Origin: Acidobacteriota bacterium
GTDB lineage: Bacteria; Acidobacteriota; Terriglobia; Acidiferrales; UBA7541
Length of the DNA stretch: 49,614 nucleotides
Assembly (NCBI GenBank): GCA_013289695.1
Contig: JABCZK010000034.1
Span: 1 to 49,614 of the forward strand
Reading direction: 5' to 3'
Shown: piece after piece, positions 1 through 7,990 of the stretch
Layout of the letters: each line of letters begins with the position of its first letter
How positions within the stretch are numbered: position 1 is the stretch's first letter
Notes under the pieces: model-generated
What the model saw: the letters and a program-made list of their open reading frames with translations, nothing else
The model's database searches: none
What the model was told of the DNA's origin: nothing
Program-made: the position numbers and the translations under genes

Positions 1-54
1 CGCGAAGGCGGGCACACCGTGGGCGCCGGAGCGGTTGCCGAGATCATCGAGTAA
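1..54 (+). CDS. tuf: Elongation factor Tu, C-terminal end (partial)
   Basis: The first 18 codons read [17 protein letters not shown] followed by TAA, which is the conserved C-terminus of EF-Tu domain 3. EF-Tu is the GTPase that delivers aminoacyl-tRNA to the ribosome. Only the end is in the window, so nothing can be said about the GTPase domain. The stop lies two bases before the rpsJ start, the usual str-to-S10 junction, so tuf and rpsJ are probably co-transcribed. Confidence 0.9.
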   Translation, partial: REGGHTVGAGAVAEIIE

Positions 55-56
55 AC

Positions 57-392
57 ATGCCAAACGGAGAAAAAATTCGGATTCGTTTGAAGGCGTACGA
101 TCACCGCATTCTCGATCAATCGACGAAAGAAATTGTGGACACCGCGAAGCGTACCGGAGCGGACGTGGCCGGGCCGATTCCTCTGCCCACCGTCATCAAC
201 CGCTGGACGGTGTTGCGTTCGCCGCACGTAGACAAGAAATCGCGCGAGCAGTTTGAGATGCGCACGCACAAGAGGCTGATTGACATTTTGGAGCCGACGC
301 CGGATACGGTGGACGCGCTGATGAAATTGGATCTGCCGCCTGGCGTGGATGTGGAGATCAAGGCGTTTGGACGCGAACACACTGGCAAGTAG
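57..392 (+). CDS. rpsJ: 30S ribosomal protein S10
   Basis: The 111-residue protein has the S10 signature: [17 protein letters not shown] near the N-terminus, then GPIPLPT and the RTHKRLIDI segment. S10 sits in the 30S head, and in many bacteria it also pairs with NusB in antitermination. It is slightly longer than the usual 102-105 residues. The ATG starts two bases after the tuf stop, so translation is probably coupled; no separate strong Shine-Dalgarno is seen. About 118 bases follow before rplC, holding a copy of a dispersed repeat. Confidence 0.97.
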   Translation: MPNGEKIRIRLKAYDHRILDQSTKEIVDTAKRTGADVAGPIPLPTVINRWTVLRSPHVDKKSREQFEMRTHKRLIDILEPTPDTVDALMKLDLPPGVDVEIKAFGREHTGK

Positions 393-409
393 GCGGGACT
401 GCGGTAGGC

Positions 410-452
410 GAAAAGGGCAGTGGCAAGTGATTAGTGGCTAGTGGCTAGAAAA
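410..452 (+). repeat. Solo copy of dispersed TAGTGGC repeat
   Basis: The gap between rpsJ and rplC contains an AAAAGGGCAGTGGC start, then tandem TAGTGGC heptamers, then CTAGAAAA. Aligned by eye, it matches the repeat at 36301-36342 over about 42 bases with only a few differences. That second copy borders the four-helix-bundle gene. No inverted partner and no gene accompany the copy here, so it reads as a solo or remnant element inside the S10 operon. Confidence 0.75.
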
Positions 453-510
453 AACCGGGGATCGAAGTTGAGCCGCCTGGAAATTCTGGCGGAAGGAACG
501 AGCTAACGAG

Positions 511-1152
511 ATGGCAGTCAACGGCATATTGGGAATCAAGCTGGGGATGACGCAGATTTTTGCGGATGACGGCACGGCAGTTCCTTGCACGGTGCTGCAG
601 GCCGGGCCGTGCGTCGTGGTGCAGCGCCGCACGAAGAACACCGACGGCTACGAAGCGGTGCAGCTGGGGCTGGTGGAATTCATCAAGCCGCAACGCGTGA
701 ACAAGGCGCGCACCGGACATTTCAAGAAGGCGAATGTGGCTCCGTTGCGTTATCTGAAGGAGATCCGCATTGACGATGCCAAGGATGAAGCCAAGTCCGG
801 GGATCGCGTGCTGGTGGAGAATTTCAAGGTGGGCGAGCTGGTGGATGTGACCGGCGTGAGCAAAGGCAAGGGATTTCAGGGCGGCGTGAAGCGCTGGCAT
901 TTCCGCGGCGGCGCCGCGAGCCACGGGTCAAGGTTTCACAGAGCGCCGGGCGGAATCGGAGCGAGCTCGTTTCCATCGCGCGTGTGGAAGGGGCAGCATT
1001 TTCCCGGGCACATGGGCAATGAGCGCAAGACTTCGAAGAATTTGCGGGTGGTGAAAGTGGATTCCGAAGAGAACTTGTTGCTGGTGCGCGGCGCAGTGGC
1101 GGGGCCGCAGGGCAGCTACATTTTTATTCGCAAGGTTAAGGCGCATCTGTAA
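511..1152 (+). CDS. rplC: 50S ribosomal protein L3
   Basis: This 213-residue protein begins [17 protein letters not shown], as L3 does. It carries the L3 loop with [16 protein letters not shown] and the [11 protein letters not shown] segment that reaches towards the peptidyl-transferase centre. L3 is an early-assembling 23S rRNA-binding protein of the large subunit. A purine-rich GGAAGGA stretch lies upstream of the ATG. rplD follows after about 30 bases in the standard S10 operon order. Confidence 0.97.
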   Translation: MAVNGILGIKLGMTQIFADDGTAVPCTVLQAGPCVVVQRRTKNTDGYEAVQLGLVEFIKPQRVNKARTGHFKKANVAPLRYLKEIRIDDAKDEAKSGDRVLVENFKVGELVDVTGVSKGKGFQGGVKRWHFRGGAASHGSRFHRAPGGIGASSFPSRVWKGQHFPGHMGNERKTSKNLRVVKVDSEENLLLVRGAVAGPQGSYIFIRKVKAHL

Positions 1153-1182
1153 GCGAAATTTGTAAGCGAGAGAGACGACACG

Positions 1183-1998
1183 ATGCCTGTTGTGGACGTA
1201 AAGAATCTGGAAGGAAAGAAGGTCGGGCAGATTGAGCTGGCCGACGATGTGTTTGCCGCGAAGGTGAACGCGCACTTGCTGCATGAGGCGGTGCGTCATC
1301 ATCTGCGGGGCGAGCGCGCCGGGACACATAAGACGAAGGACAAGAGCGAAGTCTCCGGCTCGGGCAAGAAATTGTGGAAGCAGAAGGGCACGGGGCGCGC
1401 GCGCGTCGGTTCGATCCGGTCGCCTTTGTGGCGCCACGGGGGTACGGTGCACGGTCCGGTGCCGCGGAGTTACGACTACGCGCTGCCGAAGAAAATGATT
1501 CTGGGCGCGCTGCGTTCGGCGCTTTCCGCGAAGGTAGCGGATCAAAAATTAACCGTGGTTGACGGTTGGAAGCTGGAAACGCACAAGACGAAGGCGTTCC
1601 GCGCGATGTTGGGCAAATTGAACGACGAGACTGAAACGTATCTGCTGGTGGAAAGCGGCGCGAACCTGAACCTGGAACGCGCCAGCCGCAATATCGCCGG
1701 TGTGACACTCGTGCCGCCGACGGGCCTGGAACCTTACGACCTGCTGCGGCATGAACACGTGATGCTGTCGCGCGAAGCAGTGGCCAAGCTCAGCCGTTCG
1801 CTTTCGGCCACGCGGCCGGAAGTGCCGGTGCAAATTGAGCCGGCGCCGGCAGCTCCCGCGAAGAAAGCAGCGAGCGAGAAGAGCGCGGAAGCGAAAGCCA
1901 CGGCCAAGCCCGCGGCGAAAACGGTAAAGGCGACCAAGAAGCCCGCGGCGAAAAAAGAATCGAAGGCCAAAGCCAAGCCCAAAGGGAAGAAGGGATAA
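1183..1998 (+). CDS. rplD: 50S ribosomal protein L4 with long basic tail
   Basis: The first ~206 residues are a normal L4: the basic extended loop around KKLWKQKGTGRARVGS, the GGTVHGPVPRSY motif, and a C-terminal Rossmann-like half. L4 lines the exit tunnel, and in some bacteria it represses its own operon. The protein runs to 271 residues because of a tail (about 207-271) made almost only of Ala, Lys, Pro, Glu and Thr, such as KKAASEKSAEAKATAK. The family is usually 200-215 residues. The tail is in frame with the core and ends four bases before rplW, so it is not an annotation artefact. Its role is unknown; rRNA contact is a guess. Confidence 0.96.
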   Translation: MPVVDVKNLEGKKVGQIELADDVFAAKVNAHLLHEAVRHHLRGERAGTHKTKDKSEVSGSGKKLWKQKGTGRARVGSIRSPLWRHGGTVHGPVPRSYDYALPKKMILGALRSALSAKVADQKLTVVDGWKLETHKTKAFRAMLGKLNDETETYLLVESGANLNLERASRNIAGVTLVPPTGLEPYDLLRHEHVMLSREAVAKLSRSLSATRPEVPVQIEPAPAAPAKKAASEKSAEAKATAKPAAKTVKATKKPAAKKESKAKAKPKGKKG

Positions 1999-2001
1999 GC
2001 G

Positions 2002-2298
2002 ATGGAGAACAGGGTTTATCAGATTATCCGGCGTCCCATCATTACGGAGAAGGGTTTGGGCGTGAAGGAAACGCAGCACACGGTGGTGTTTGAGGTGGCG
2101 AAGGACGCTACCAAGACGGAGATCAAGGAAGCGGTGCAGCGCGTTTTTAAGGTGAAAGTGGATCACGTGCGCACGGCAATTTTTCACGGCAAGTTCCGCC
2201 GGCGGGGACGCGCTGAGGGTTTCCGCAGCGATTGGAAGAAGGCGTACGTGCGGCTGAAAGAAGGCGAAAAGATGATTGAGTACGCCGAGAACATCTAG
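2002..2298 (+). CDS. rplW: 50S ribosomal protein L23
   Basis: The 98-residue protein has the L23 pattern: IIRRPIITEKG near the N-terminus, TKTEIKEAVQRVFKVKV in the middle and a basic loop before KKAYVRLKEG. L23 sits at the tunnel exit and is the docking site for trigger factor and SRP. The ATG is four bases after the rplD stop, so the pair is probably translationally coupled. About 100 bases without a recognisable feature separate it from rplB. Confidence 0.96.
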   Translation: MENRVYQIIRRPIITEKGLGVKETQHTVVFEVAKDATKTEIKEAVQRVFKVKVDHVRTAIFHGKFRRRGRAEGFRSDWKKAYVRLKEGEKMIEYAENI

Positions 2299-2402
2299 TT
2301 TTGAAGTGGGCCCGAAGTTGGCGGCAGGCAAGAGCAGGCGAGCGAGGAAGTAAATAAGAGCAAGACGCAAGAGAGTTCGAGGGGAACCGGTAAGAGGCAA
2401 CA

Positions 2403-3224
2403 ATGGCAATAAAAACATTTAAACCGTACACACCGTCACGACGCTTTCTGACCATGCTCGATAAGAGCGAGATCACCAAGCAAACACCGGAAAAATCGCT
2501 GGTGGAAGTGCAGAAGCGCACCGGCGGACGAAATGCGCACGGAGAAATCACTTCGTGGCATCGCGGCGGCGGTCACGCGCAAAAATACCGCAACGTGGAT
2601 TTCCGGCGCGAGAAGACCGGGATCCCCGCGAAGGTTGCGGCCATCGAATACGACCCGAACCGCTCGGCGCGGATTGCGCTGCTGCATTATGCGGACGGCG
2701 AGAAGCGCTACATTCTGCAGCCGGTGGGCCTGGAAGTGGGCATGACGGTGCAGAACGGCGCGGGCGCGGAAATTCTGCCGGGCAATGCGCTGCAGATTCG
2801 CAACATTCCTCCCGGCACGATGATTCACAACCTGGAGTTGTATCCCGGCAAGGGCGGGCAGGTGGTGCGGTCGGCAGGCGGCGCGGCGCAGTTGATGAGC
2901 AAGGAAGGCGATTTCGCGCTGGTGAAACTGCCTTCGGGCGAAGTGCGCAAGTTCAGCATTGATTGCATGGCGACCGTCGGGCAGCTGGGCAATCTGGATC
3001 ACGAGAATGTGACGTACGGCAAGGCGGGACGCACGCGCTGGCACGGCAAGCGTCCGACGGTGCGCGGCGTGGCCATGAACCCTGTGGACCACCCGCACGG
3101 CGGCGGTGAAGGCCGCGTGAAGGGCAACCATCCGCAGACGCCTTGGGGATTTCCGACACTGGGAGCGAAGACGCGCAAGAAACGTCCGAGCGACCGGATG
3201 ATCGTGGAACGGCGCAAGCCATAA
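2403..3224 (+). CDS. rplB: 50S ribosomal protein L2
   Basis: At 273 residues this is full-length L2. It shows [15 protein letters not shown] at the start, the central SH3-like region ([15 protein letters not shown]), and the C-terminal [16 protein letters not shown] loop with the conserved histidine next to the peptidyl-transferase centre. L2 is needed for subunit joining. In most bacteria rpsS follows at once; here a 112-codon basic ORF lies between them. Confidence 0.98.
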   Translation: MAIKTFKPYTPSRRFLTMLDKSEITKQTPEKSLVEVQKRTGGRNAHGEITSWHRGGGHAQKYRNVDFRREKTGIPAKVAAIEYDPNRSARIALLHYADGEKRYILQPVGLEVGMTVQNGAGAEILPGNALQIRNIPPGTMIHNLELYPGKGGQVVRSAGGAAQLMSKEGDFALVKLPSGEVRKFSIDCMATVGQLGNLDHENVTYGKAGRTRWHGKRPTVRGVAMNPVDHPHGGGEGRVKGNHPQTPWGFPTLGAKTRKKRPSDRMIVERRKP

Positions 3225-3294
3225 CTTTAGTGAAGTTGTGAGGAGCAGTAGAAAAGCAATGAACCCGGCGCGGGGGACAACTGGGAGTTACTCG

Positions 3295-3633
3295 ATGACA
3301 GCCACACGTTCATCAAGCCGGGCATCACGACGTGCAACCAAGCGTGCGGCCAGACGTGCGCCGCGCCGCGCAACACGTGCGCGGAAAGCAGTTCCTCGGC
3401 GCGCAGCCAAGCCGGCGGTAAAGATTGCTTCGAAGCTGGTACCGGCACCGCAGATTCAGTACCGGTTGTGCCGGTCGGGCTGGGCGGTAATTGTGGAGAG
3501 AATTCCGAACGCGCAGGGGACGCGGTTTGTGTGTCCTTTCTGCCCGCTTTCGCACCGCGTTTCCGGGCCGGTGCGGGGATTCAAGAGAGTTCGCCGCGCG
3601 CAGTGGGTGAAGCTGCGCCGCGTGGAGGAGTAG
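3295..3633 (+). CDS. Basic histone-H1-like small protein with Cys/His motif, in S10 operon
   Basis: Not a recognised ribosomal protein. With the ATG at 3295 (GGGAG seven bases upstream) it has 112 residues. ATG 3259 and GTG 3238 are in-frame alternatives giving 124 or 131. Residues 1-50 are almost all Arg, Ala, Lys, Ser and Thr, in runs such as [20 protein letters not shown], recalling histone-H1-like tails. The second half is a compact segment with [18 protein letters not shown] and a possible metal site C-X20-C-X2-C-X3-H, then a basic end. Its last codons (GGAGGAG before TAG) supply the rpsS ribosome-binding site, so the two genes look coupled. Nucleic-acid binding is inferred from charge; ribosome association is suggested only by position. 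Confidence 0.75.
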   Translation: MTATRSSSRASRRATKRAARRAPRRATRARKAVPRRAAKPAVKIASKLVPAPQIQYRLCRSGWAVIVERIPNAQGTRFVCPFCPLSHRVSGPVRGFKRVRRAQWVKLRRVEE

Positions 3634-3641
3634 GACAACCG

Positions 3642-3989
3642 ATGCCGCGCTCGCTAAAGAAGGGACCGTTCATTGATGGCCACCTGCGTAAGAAGGTGGA
3701 AGGCCTGAACGCCCGCAACGAAAAGAAAGTTCTGAAGACCTGGTCGCGCCGTTCGACGATTTTGCCGGACATGATCGGGCACACGCTGGCGGTGCACAAC
3801 GGCAAGAAGTTTATTCCGGTGTACATCACCGAGCAGATGATCGGACACAAGCTGGGCGAATTCGCGCCGACGCGGACTTTTAAAGGACACGCGGTGAAAG
3901 CGGCTCTCGAGAGGGCCGCAGCATCCGCAGGCGCGCCAGCGGCGGGAGCAGCACCAGCCGCCGGAGCAGCTCCGGCAGCGAAGTCTTAA
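3642..3989 (+). CDS. rpsS: 30S ribosomal protein S19
   Basis: S19 starts at the ATG giving [19 protein letters not shown], with a GGAGG site about 12 bases upstream inside the preceding gene. The [19 protein letters not shown] and [16 protein letters not shown] motifs are intact. S19 forms the head complex with S13 and contacts A-site tRNA. The core ends near residue 92; a ~23-residue Ala/Gly/Pro tail ([20 protein letters not shown]) extends it to 115, against about 90 in most bacteria. The longer upstream frame that could be read from 3468 has no homology to S19. Confidence 0.96.
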   Translation: MPRSLKKGPFIDGHLRKKVEGLNARNEKKVLKTWSRRSTILPDMIGHTLAVHNGKKFIPVYITEQMIGHKLGEFAPTRTFKGHAVKAALERAAASAGAPAAGAAPAAGAAPAAKS

Positions 3990-4001
3990 AGGGCATAAAC
4001 G

Positions 4002-4520
4002 ATGGCAACGGCAATTCAGGAAAAGACGGACAAGACGCAGATCGAGGGAATCGCCCAGGCGCGTTATACGCGCGTCTCGCCGCAGAAGGCGCGGCTGGTG
4101 ATCGACCTGATTCGCGGACGGCGTGCGGAAGAAGCGCTGCACACGCTGCAATTCACGAAGAAGCGGGTGGCCAAGGATATTGAGAAGACTTTACGCAGCG
4201 CTATCGCCAACGCGGAGCGCAAGGCGGAAGATTCCGGCGAGACGCTGGACGTGGACGAGCTGTTCGTGACGCGCTGCTTCGTGAATGAAGGGCCGCGCTG
4301 GAAGCGCATGCGACCAGCACCGATGGGCCGCGGCTTCCGTTACCAGAAGCGGACGAGCCACATTCTGGTGGAAGTTTCCGAGCATCAGCGCGCGGTGGCC
4401 GATCGGGTGGCGGCAGCGGCGGCCGAAGCGCAGGCGTCGAAGGGCGTGAAGGGCGCGGTACGCAAGGCGCGCAAGGCATTGGAACAACGAAATAAGCCAG
4501 GGCAGAAAAAGAAGAAGTAG
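4002..4520 (+). CDS. rplV: 50S ribosomal protein L22 with C-terminal extension
   Basis: The L22 core is clear: ARYTRVSPQKARLVIDLIRG, the helix ALHTLQFTKKRVAKDIEKTL, and the beta-hairpin loop around GPRWKRMRPAPMGRGFRYQK, which lines the exit tunnel and is a macrolide-resistance hotspot in other species. The core ends near residue 117. A further ~55 residues of Ala, Lys and Arg (ending NKPGQKKKK) make the protein 172 long, where the family is about 110-120. It ends 12 bases before rpsC. Confidence 0.96.
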   Translation: MATAIQEKTDKTQIEGIAQARYTRVSPQKARLVIDLIRGRRAEEALHTLQFTKKRVAKDIEKTLRSAIANAERKAEDSGETLDVDELFVTRCFVNEGPRWKRMRPAPMGRGFRYQKRTSHILVEVSEHQRAVADRVAAAAAEAQASKGVKGAVRKARKALEQRNKPGQKKKK

Positions 4521-4532
4521 CGGGAGGACAGT

Positions 4533-5201
4533 TTGGGGCAGAAAACACATCCGTACGGTTTTCGGCTGGGCTACAACAAGGTTTGGAAATCGCGCTGGTT
4601 CGCGAAGAAGGACTATGCCGACCTGTTGCATGAAGACGTGGTCCTGCGCAAGACGCTGAAGGAAAAGCTGAAGTCCGCGGGGATCAGCGGGATTGACGTG
4701 GAGCGCGCCGCCAACAAGCTGGTGGTGCGAATTTATACCGCGCGTCCTGGAATCATCATTGGCCGCAAAGGCTCGGAGATCGACAAGCTGAAGTCCGACG
4801 TGCAGAAGCGCACCAAGCGCGAAGTGCACATTGATATTCAGGAAGTGCACCGGCCGGAGCTGGATGCGCATTTGGTGGCGGAATCAATCGCGCTGCAACT
4901 GGAAAAGCGCGTGGCGTTCCGGCGGGCGATGCGCAAGGCGGTGGATTCGGCGCTGCGTTTTGGATGCAAGGGAATTAAGGTGCGCGTGGCCGGCCGCTTG
5001 AACGGCGCGGAAATCGCGAGGAAAGAGTGGTATCTGCAAGGGCGTTTGCCCTTGCAGACGCTGCGCGCGGACATTGATTTCGGCACGGCGGAAGCGCACA
5101 CGACTTACGGAGTGATCGGCGTGAAGTGCTGGATCTACCAGGGCGAGAAAATTCCGCAGCGCGTAAACAAGAACGCGCCGGCTGTCGCGGCAAAAGCTTA
5201 A
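4533..5201 (+). CDS. rpsC: 30S ribosomal protein S3
   Basis: The start is a TTG ([14 protein letters not shown]) with GGGAGGA six to eleven bases upstream; no ATG fits the conserved N-terminus. The KH domain has [15 protein letters not shown] near residues 70-85, followed by the S3 C-terminal domain ([23 protein letters not shown]). S3 is at the mRNA entry tunnel and takes part in mRNA unwinding. Its 222 residues are normal for the family. rplP follows after 32 bases. Confidence 0.97.
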   Translation: MGQKTHPYGFRLGYNKVWKSRWFAKKDYADLLHEDVVLRKTLKEKLKSAGISGIDVERAANKLVVRIYTARPGIIIGRKGSEIDKLKSDVQKRTKREVHIDIQEVHRPELDAHLVAESIALQLEKRVAFRRAMRKAVDSALRFGCKGIKVRVAGRLNGAEIARKEWYLQGRLPLQTLRADIDFGTAEAHTTYGVIGVKCWIYQGEKIPQRVNKNAPAVAAKA

Positions 5202-5233
5202 CGCTTAGAGATTAAGGACACGGGCAAAAATTT

Positions 5234-5650
5234 ATGTTGATGCCGAAAAAAGTAAAGTACCGCAAGCAGCAGCGCGGGCGAAGGACTGGCAAGGCGTGGC
5301 GCGGCGGAGCGCTGGCGTTTGGCGAGTACGGGCTGAAGGCGCTGGAACCGGCCTGGATCACCGACCGGCAGATTGAAGCGGCGCGCGTGGCGATTACCCG
5401 CTTCATCAAGCGCGGCGGAAAATTGTGGATCCGGATTTTTCCGGACAAGCCGTACACCAAGAAGCCGGCCGAGACTCGTATGGGCAAGGGCAAAGGTCCA
5501 CCGGAGAAGTGGGTGGCGGTAGTGAAGCCGGGGCGGGTTATGTTCGAAATGGCGGGCGTGGATTTGGTGTCCGCGACCGAAGCGATGAAACTGGCTTCGC
5601 ACAAGCTGCCCATCCGGACGAAGTTTGTCAGCCGGGCGGAGGAACTGTAA
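5234..5650 (+). CDS. rplP: 50S ribosomal protein L16
   Basis: The 138-residue protein begins [16 protein letters not shown], the standard L16 start. It contains [23 protein letters not shown] and [20 protein letters not shown]16 helps place tRNA in the A and P sites. The stop overlaps the rpmC start (TAATG), implying coupled translation. Confidence 0.97.
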   Translation: MLMPKKVKYRKQQRGRRTGKAWRGGALAFGEYGLKALEPAWITDRQIEAARVAITRFIKRGGKLWIRIFPDKPYTKKPAETRMGKGKGPPEKWVAVVKPGRVMFEMAGVDLVSATEAMKLASHKLPIRTKFVSRAEEL

Positions 5651-5865
5651 TGGCGGAACGTAACGCGGGGCGCACGGTGAAGTACCGCGAGATGAGCAAA
5701 GCCGAGCTCGAAACCCAACAGGGCGAGCTCGCCGAGCAGATTTTCCGGCTGCGTTTTCAGCTTTCGACCGGACAGGCCGAAGGTTTGAAGAAGCTGCGGG
5801 AAGCAAAGCGCGATTTCGCGCGGATCAAGACGGTGCTGCGCGAAACTGAATTGAGGAAGGCGTAA
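5650..5865 (+). CDS. rpmC: 50S ribosomal protein L29
   Basis: This is a small 71-residue protein with the two-helix hairpin of L29: KYREMSKAELETQQGELAEQ, then IFRLRFQLSTGQ and ARIKTVLRETEL. L29 sits beside L23 at the tunnel exit. It starts in a TAATG overlap with rplP and ends in another TAATG overlap with rpsQ, so the three genes form a tightly coupled set. Confidence 0.95.
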   Translation: MAERNAGRTVKYREMSKAELETQQGELAEQIFRLRFQLSTGQAEGLKKLREAKRDFARIKTVLRETELRKA

Positions 5866-6164
5866 TGGCAAACGAAGCAGCAGTCGCGCAAGAGAGCACC
5901 GCGGAGCGCGGAGTCCGGCAGGAACTGACCGGCATCGTGACTTCGACGAAGATGCAGAAGACGATTGTGGTGAAGGTGACGCGCGCGGTGCAACACCCGC
6001 TCTATCACCGGGTGGTGCGGCACACCAAGAAATACTACGTGCACGATGAGACGGGCGAAGCGCACGTGGGCGACACGGTGCAGATCGCTTCGACGCGGCC
6101 GCTTTCGAAATTGAAGCGCTGGCGGTTGAAGGAAGTAATTCAACGCTCGACGCGCGTGGCGTAG
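5865..6164 (+). CDS. rpsQ: 30S ribosomal protein S17
   Basis: The 99-residue protein has the OB-fold S17 pattern: LTGIVTSTKMQKTIVVKVTR, HPLYHRVVRHTKKYYVHDE and GDTVQIASTRPLSKLKRW. S17 is a primary 16S rRNA-binding protein. A ~17-residue N-terminal stretch (MANEAAVAQESTAERGV) precedes the usual family start. A 176-base gap filled by a long imperfect palindrome separates it from rplN, which is unusual in this operon. Confidence 0.96.
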   Translation: MANEAAVAQESTAERGVRQELTGIVTSTKMQKTIVVKVTRAVQHPLYHRVVRHTKKYYVHDETGEAHVGDTVQIASTRPLSKLKRWRLKEVIQRSTRVA

Positions 6165-6184
6165 CGAGCGGGATCATTAGCACC

Positions 6185-6297
6185 GGAACTTCGGCGGCTA
6201 AAGCCGGACCGAGACTGCGATGCTCATGTCGTGGCTGAAGCCACGACCTGCAAAGATGGACGAGTTGATTCGCAGGCTCGGCAGGACCGAAGGTTCC
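6185..6297. repeat. Nested imperfect palindrome (REP/BIME-like) between rpsQ and rplN
   Basis: Three nested inverted pairs are seen. Outer arms: GGAACTTCGG (6185-6194) and CCGAAGGTTCC (6287-6297). Middle arms: CCGAGACTGCGA (6209-6220) and TCGCAGGCTCGG (6270-6281). At the centre is a perfect 9-bp hairpin with a GA loop at 6228-6247, core GGCTGAAGCC. A second small palindrome, CGGCGGCTAAAGCCGG, lies in the left half. No believable gene is present. The same core recurs at 7914-7933, so this looks like a dispersed palindromic element inserted in the operon. Confidence 0.75.
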
Positions 6298-6340
6298 GGC
6301 GGTGGAGTGGCGGGGCGGCGGTTAAACAGGGAGCACGATC

Positions 6341-6709
6341 ATGGTACAGATGCGAACATGGTTGACCGTGGCGGACAATTCCGGCGCGCGCCAGCTGACC
6401 TGCATCCTTCCGCTGGGAGGAGATGCGGGGTTGACGGCGGGACTGGGCGACGTCGTCACGGCGGCGGTGAAGGAAGCGCAGCCGGAAAGCCAGGTAAAGA
6501 AGGGATCGGTAGTGAAGTGCGTGATCGTGCGCACGCGTAAAGAGCAGCGGCGCAAGGATGGAACGTACATCCGATTCGATGATAACGCGGCGGTACTGAT
6601 TAATGATGCGAACGAGCCGATTGGAACGCGCGTTTTCGGGCCGGTAGCCCGCGAGTTGCGCGACAAGAAGTTCACCAAGATCATCTCGCTCGCTCCGGAA
6701 GTGTGGTAA
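6341..6709 (+). CDS. rplN: 50S ribosomal protein L14
   Basis: The 122-residue protein starts [19 protein letters not shown], the L14 signature. It also has [36 protein letters not shown] and [14 protein letters not shown]14 contacts 16S helix 44 in an intersubunit bridge, and RsfS binds it to silence ribosomes. A GGGAG lies upstream of the ATG. The gene follows the palindromic element, so it may depend on read-through of that structure or on a promoter not recognised here. Confidence 0.97.
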   Translation: MVQMRTWLTVADNSGARQLTCILPLGGDAGLTAGLGDVVTAAVKEAQPESQVKKGSVVKCVIVRTRKEQRRKDGTYIRFDDNAAVLINDANEPIGTRVFGPVARELRDKKFTKIISLAPEVW

Positions 6710-6711
6710 CC

Positions 6712-7059
6712 ATGAGAAAAATACAGGAAAAGCCGGCCGCATTCAGCATACGCCACGGAGACATGGTGAAGATCATGTCCGGGCGATCGAAGGGCAAGAC
6801 CGGAAAAGTGCTTTCGGTGAATCCCTGGAAACTGACGGTGACGGTCGAGCACGCGAACATGATGAAGAAGCACACGCGGCCGAACCCGTCGAAGAACATC
6901 AAGGGCGGAATTCTGGAGAAGGAAGGGCCCGTGCATGTTTCGAACGTGCTGCTGGTCTGCCCGGGATGCGGCAAGCACACGCGCGCGGGACACACCACGC
7001 TGCCGGACGGAACCAAGGTGCGTTCGTGCCGTCGCTGCAACACGACTTTTGAGAACTAG
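6712..7059 (+). CDS. rplX: 50S ribosomal protein L24
   Basis: L24 starts at the ATG two bases after the rplN stop; GTG 6703 would overlap rplN and is less likely. The KOW segment is HGDMVKIMSGRSKGKTGKVL. The C-terminal half carries a four-cysteine knuckle, CPGC and CRRC, 22 residues apart, a known variant in many bacteria that probably binds zinc. L24 is one of the first proteins to bind 23S rRNA during assembly. The length of 115 residues is normal for the Cys-containing form. Confidence 0.95.
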   Translation: MRKIQEKPAAFSIRHGDMVKIMSGRSKGKTGKVLSVNPWKLTVTVEHANMMKKHTRPNPSKNIKGGILEKEGPVHVSNVLLVCPGCGKHTRAGHTTLPDGTKVRSCRRCNTTFEN

Positions 7060-7085
7060 AGATTTTTGCGAGGTAAGGGCGAGAA

Positions 7086-7634
7086 ATGATTACGCGTTTG
7101 CATGAAAAGTACCGCAAGGATGCGATTCCGGCGCTCTCGAAGCGCTTCGGGTTCGACAACACGATGGCCGTGCCGCGCGTGAAGAAGGTGACGGTGAACA
7201 TCGGGTTGGGCGAAGCGAGCGCGAACGTGAAGCTGCTGGACACCGCCGCGGCTGAGCTGGGACAGATTACCGGGCAGAAGCCGGTGATTACGCGGGCGAA
7301 GAAGTCCATCGCAAATTTCAAGATTCGCAAGGGCATGCCCATCGGCTGCATGGTGACGCTGCGCGGCGAGAGAATGTATGAATTCCTCGACCGGCTATCG
7401 AGCATCGTGCTGCCGCGCGTAAGAGACTTCAAGGGATTGCCACCAAACTCTTTCGATGGGCGCGGCAATTACACGCTGGGGCTGAAGGACCAGCTGGTAT
7501 TTCCGGAGATCGATTACACGCGAGTGGACAAGATCAAGGGGATGAACATAACGATTACCACGACGGCCCGCAACGACGAAGAAGGGCGCGAGTTGCTGAA
7601 GCTGCTCGGCGTGCCGTTTAGGGCCCAGGCCTAG
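7086..7634 (+). CDS. rplE: 50S ribosomal protein L5
   Basis: The 182-residue protein opens with [20 protein letters not shown]. It includes [38 protein letters not shown] and [19 protein letters not shown], all diagnostic of L5. L5 binds 5S rRNA with L18 and touches P-site tRNA. The spacing to its neighbours is that of a standard spc operon. Confidence 0.97.
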   Translation: MITRLHEKYRKDAIPALSKRFGFDNTMAVPRVKKVTVNIGLGEASANVKLLDTAAAELGQITGQKPVITRAKKSIANFKIRKGMPIGCMVTLRGERMYEFLDRLSSIVLPRVRDFKGLPPNSFDGRGNYTLGLKDQLVFPEIDYTRVDKIKGMNITITTTARNDEEGRELLKLLGVPFRAQA

Positions 7635-7656
7635 GCGTTAAGGAGAGAGAACGAGT

Positions 7657-7842
7657 ATGGGACGCACCGCGCAATTCGCGAAGCAGTTGAAGAAGCCGAA
7701 GTTCAAGATCCGCTGGCGCAACCGCTGCAGAGTTTGCGGGCGCCCGCGCGCTTTCTTGCGCAAGTTTGAGATGTGCCGCATTTGTTTCCGCGGGTTCGCG
7801 CTGAAGGGAGAAATTCCCGGCGTGACCAAGGCGAGCTGGTAG
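7657..7842 (+). CDS. rpsN: 30S ribosomal protein S14, zinc-binding type
   Basis: At 61 residues this is the short S14 form. It has [21 protein letters not shown], two CX2C pairs 13 residues apart, which is the zinc ribbon of the C-plus type. The longer (~100 aa) zinc-free form is absent from this window. S14 is in the 30S head near S3 and S10. The start has GGAGAG upstream. A 148-base gap with a palindrome follows before rpsH. Confidence 0.96.
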   Translation: MGRTAQFAKQLKKPKFKIRWRNRCRVCGRPRAFLRKFEMCRICFRGFALKGEIPGVTKASW

Positions 7843-7913
7843 TTTTTGAACGGGAAGTACAGTGCAGGGGTTGGCTTCAGGGCCCAAAGCTCGCGCATAC
7901 GATTGAGGCTGAC

Positions 7914-7933
7914 GGCGGGGCTGAAGCCCCGCC
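7914..7933. repeat. REP-like perfect hairpin between rpsN and rpsH
   Basis: A perfect 9-bp stem with a GA loop has the core GGGGCTGAAGCCCC. It has the same architecture and the same GGCTGAAGCC-type centre as the hairpin at 6228-6247. Short outer arms GACGG and CCGTC flank it. The rest of the 7843-7990 gap holds no gene. There is no T-run after the stem on either strand, so an intrinsic terminator is unlikely. Confidence 0.7.
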
Positions 7934-7990
7934 CTTCCGTCGCAGTAGAGATGAAGTAGAGCCGGGAAAGTAAAGTAAGGACGAGGGAGA

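Noticed and set aside
1549..2418. A 289-codon minus-strand frame across rplD and rplW
   Set aside because: It is antisense to two certain ribosomal genes, with biased composition from the complementary codons.
3468..3641. N-terminal extension of S19 in the rpsS frame
   Set aside because: S19 has a canonical [10 protein letters not shown] start at 3642 with a strong ribosome site; the upstream residues have no S19 similarity and overlap the basic ORF.
7914..7933. Intrinsic terminator inside the spc operon
   Set aside because: The stem is strong but no T-run follows on either strand, and essential genes continue downstream.
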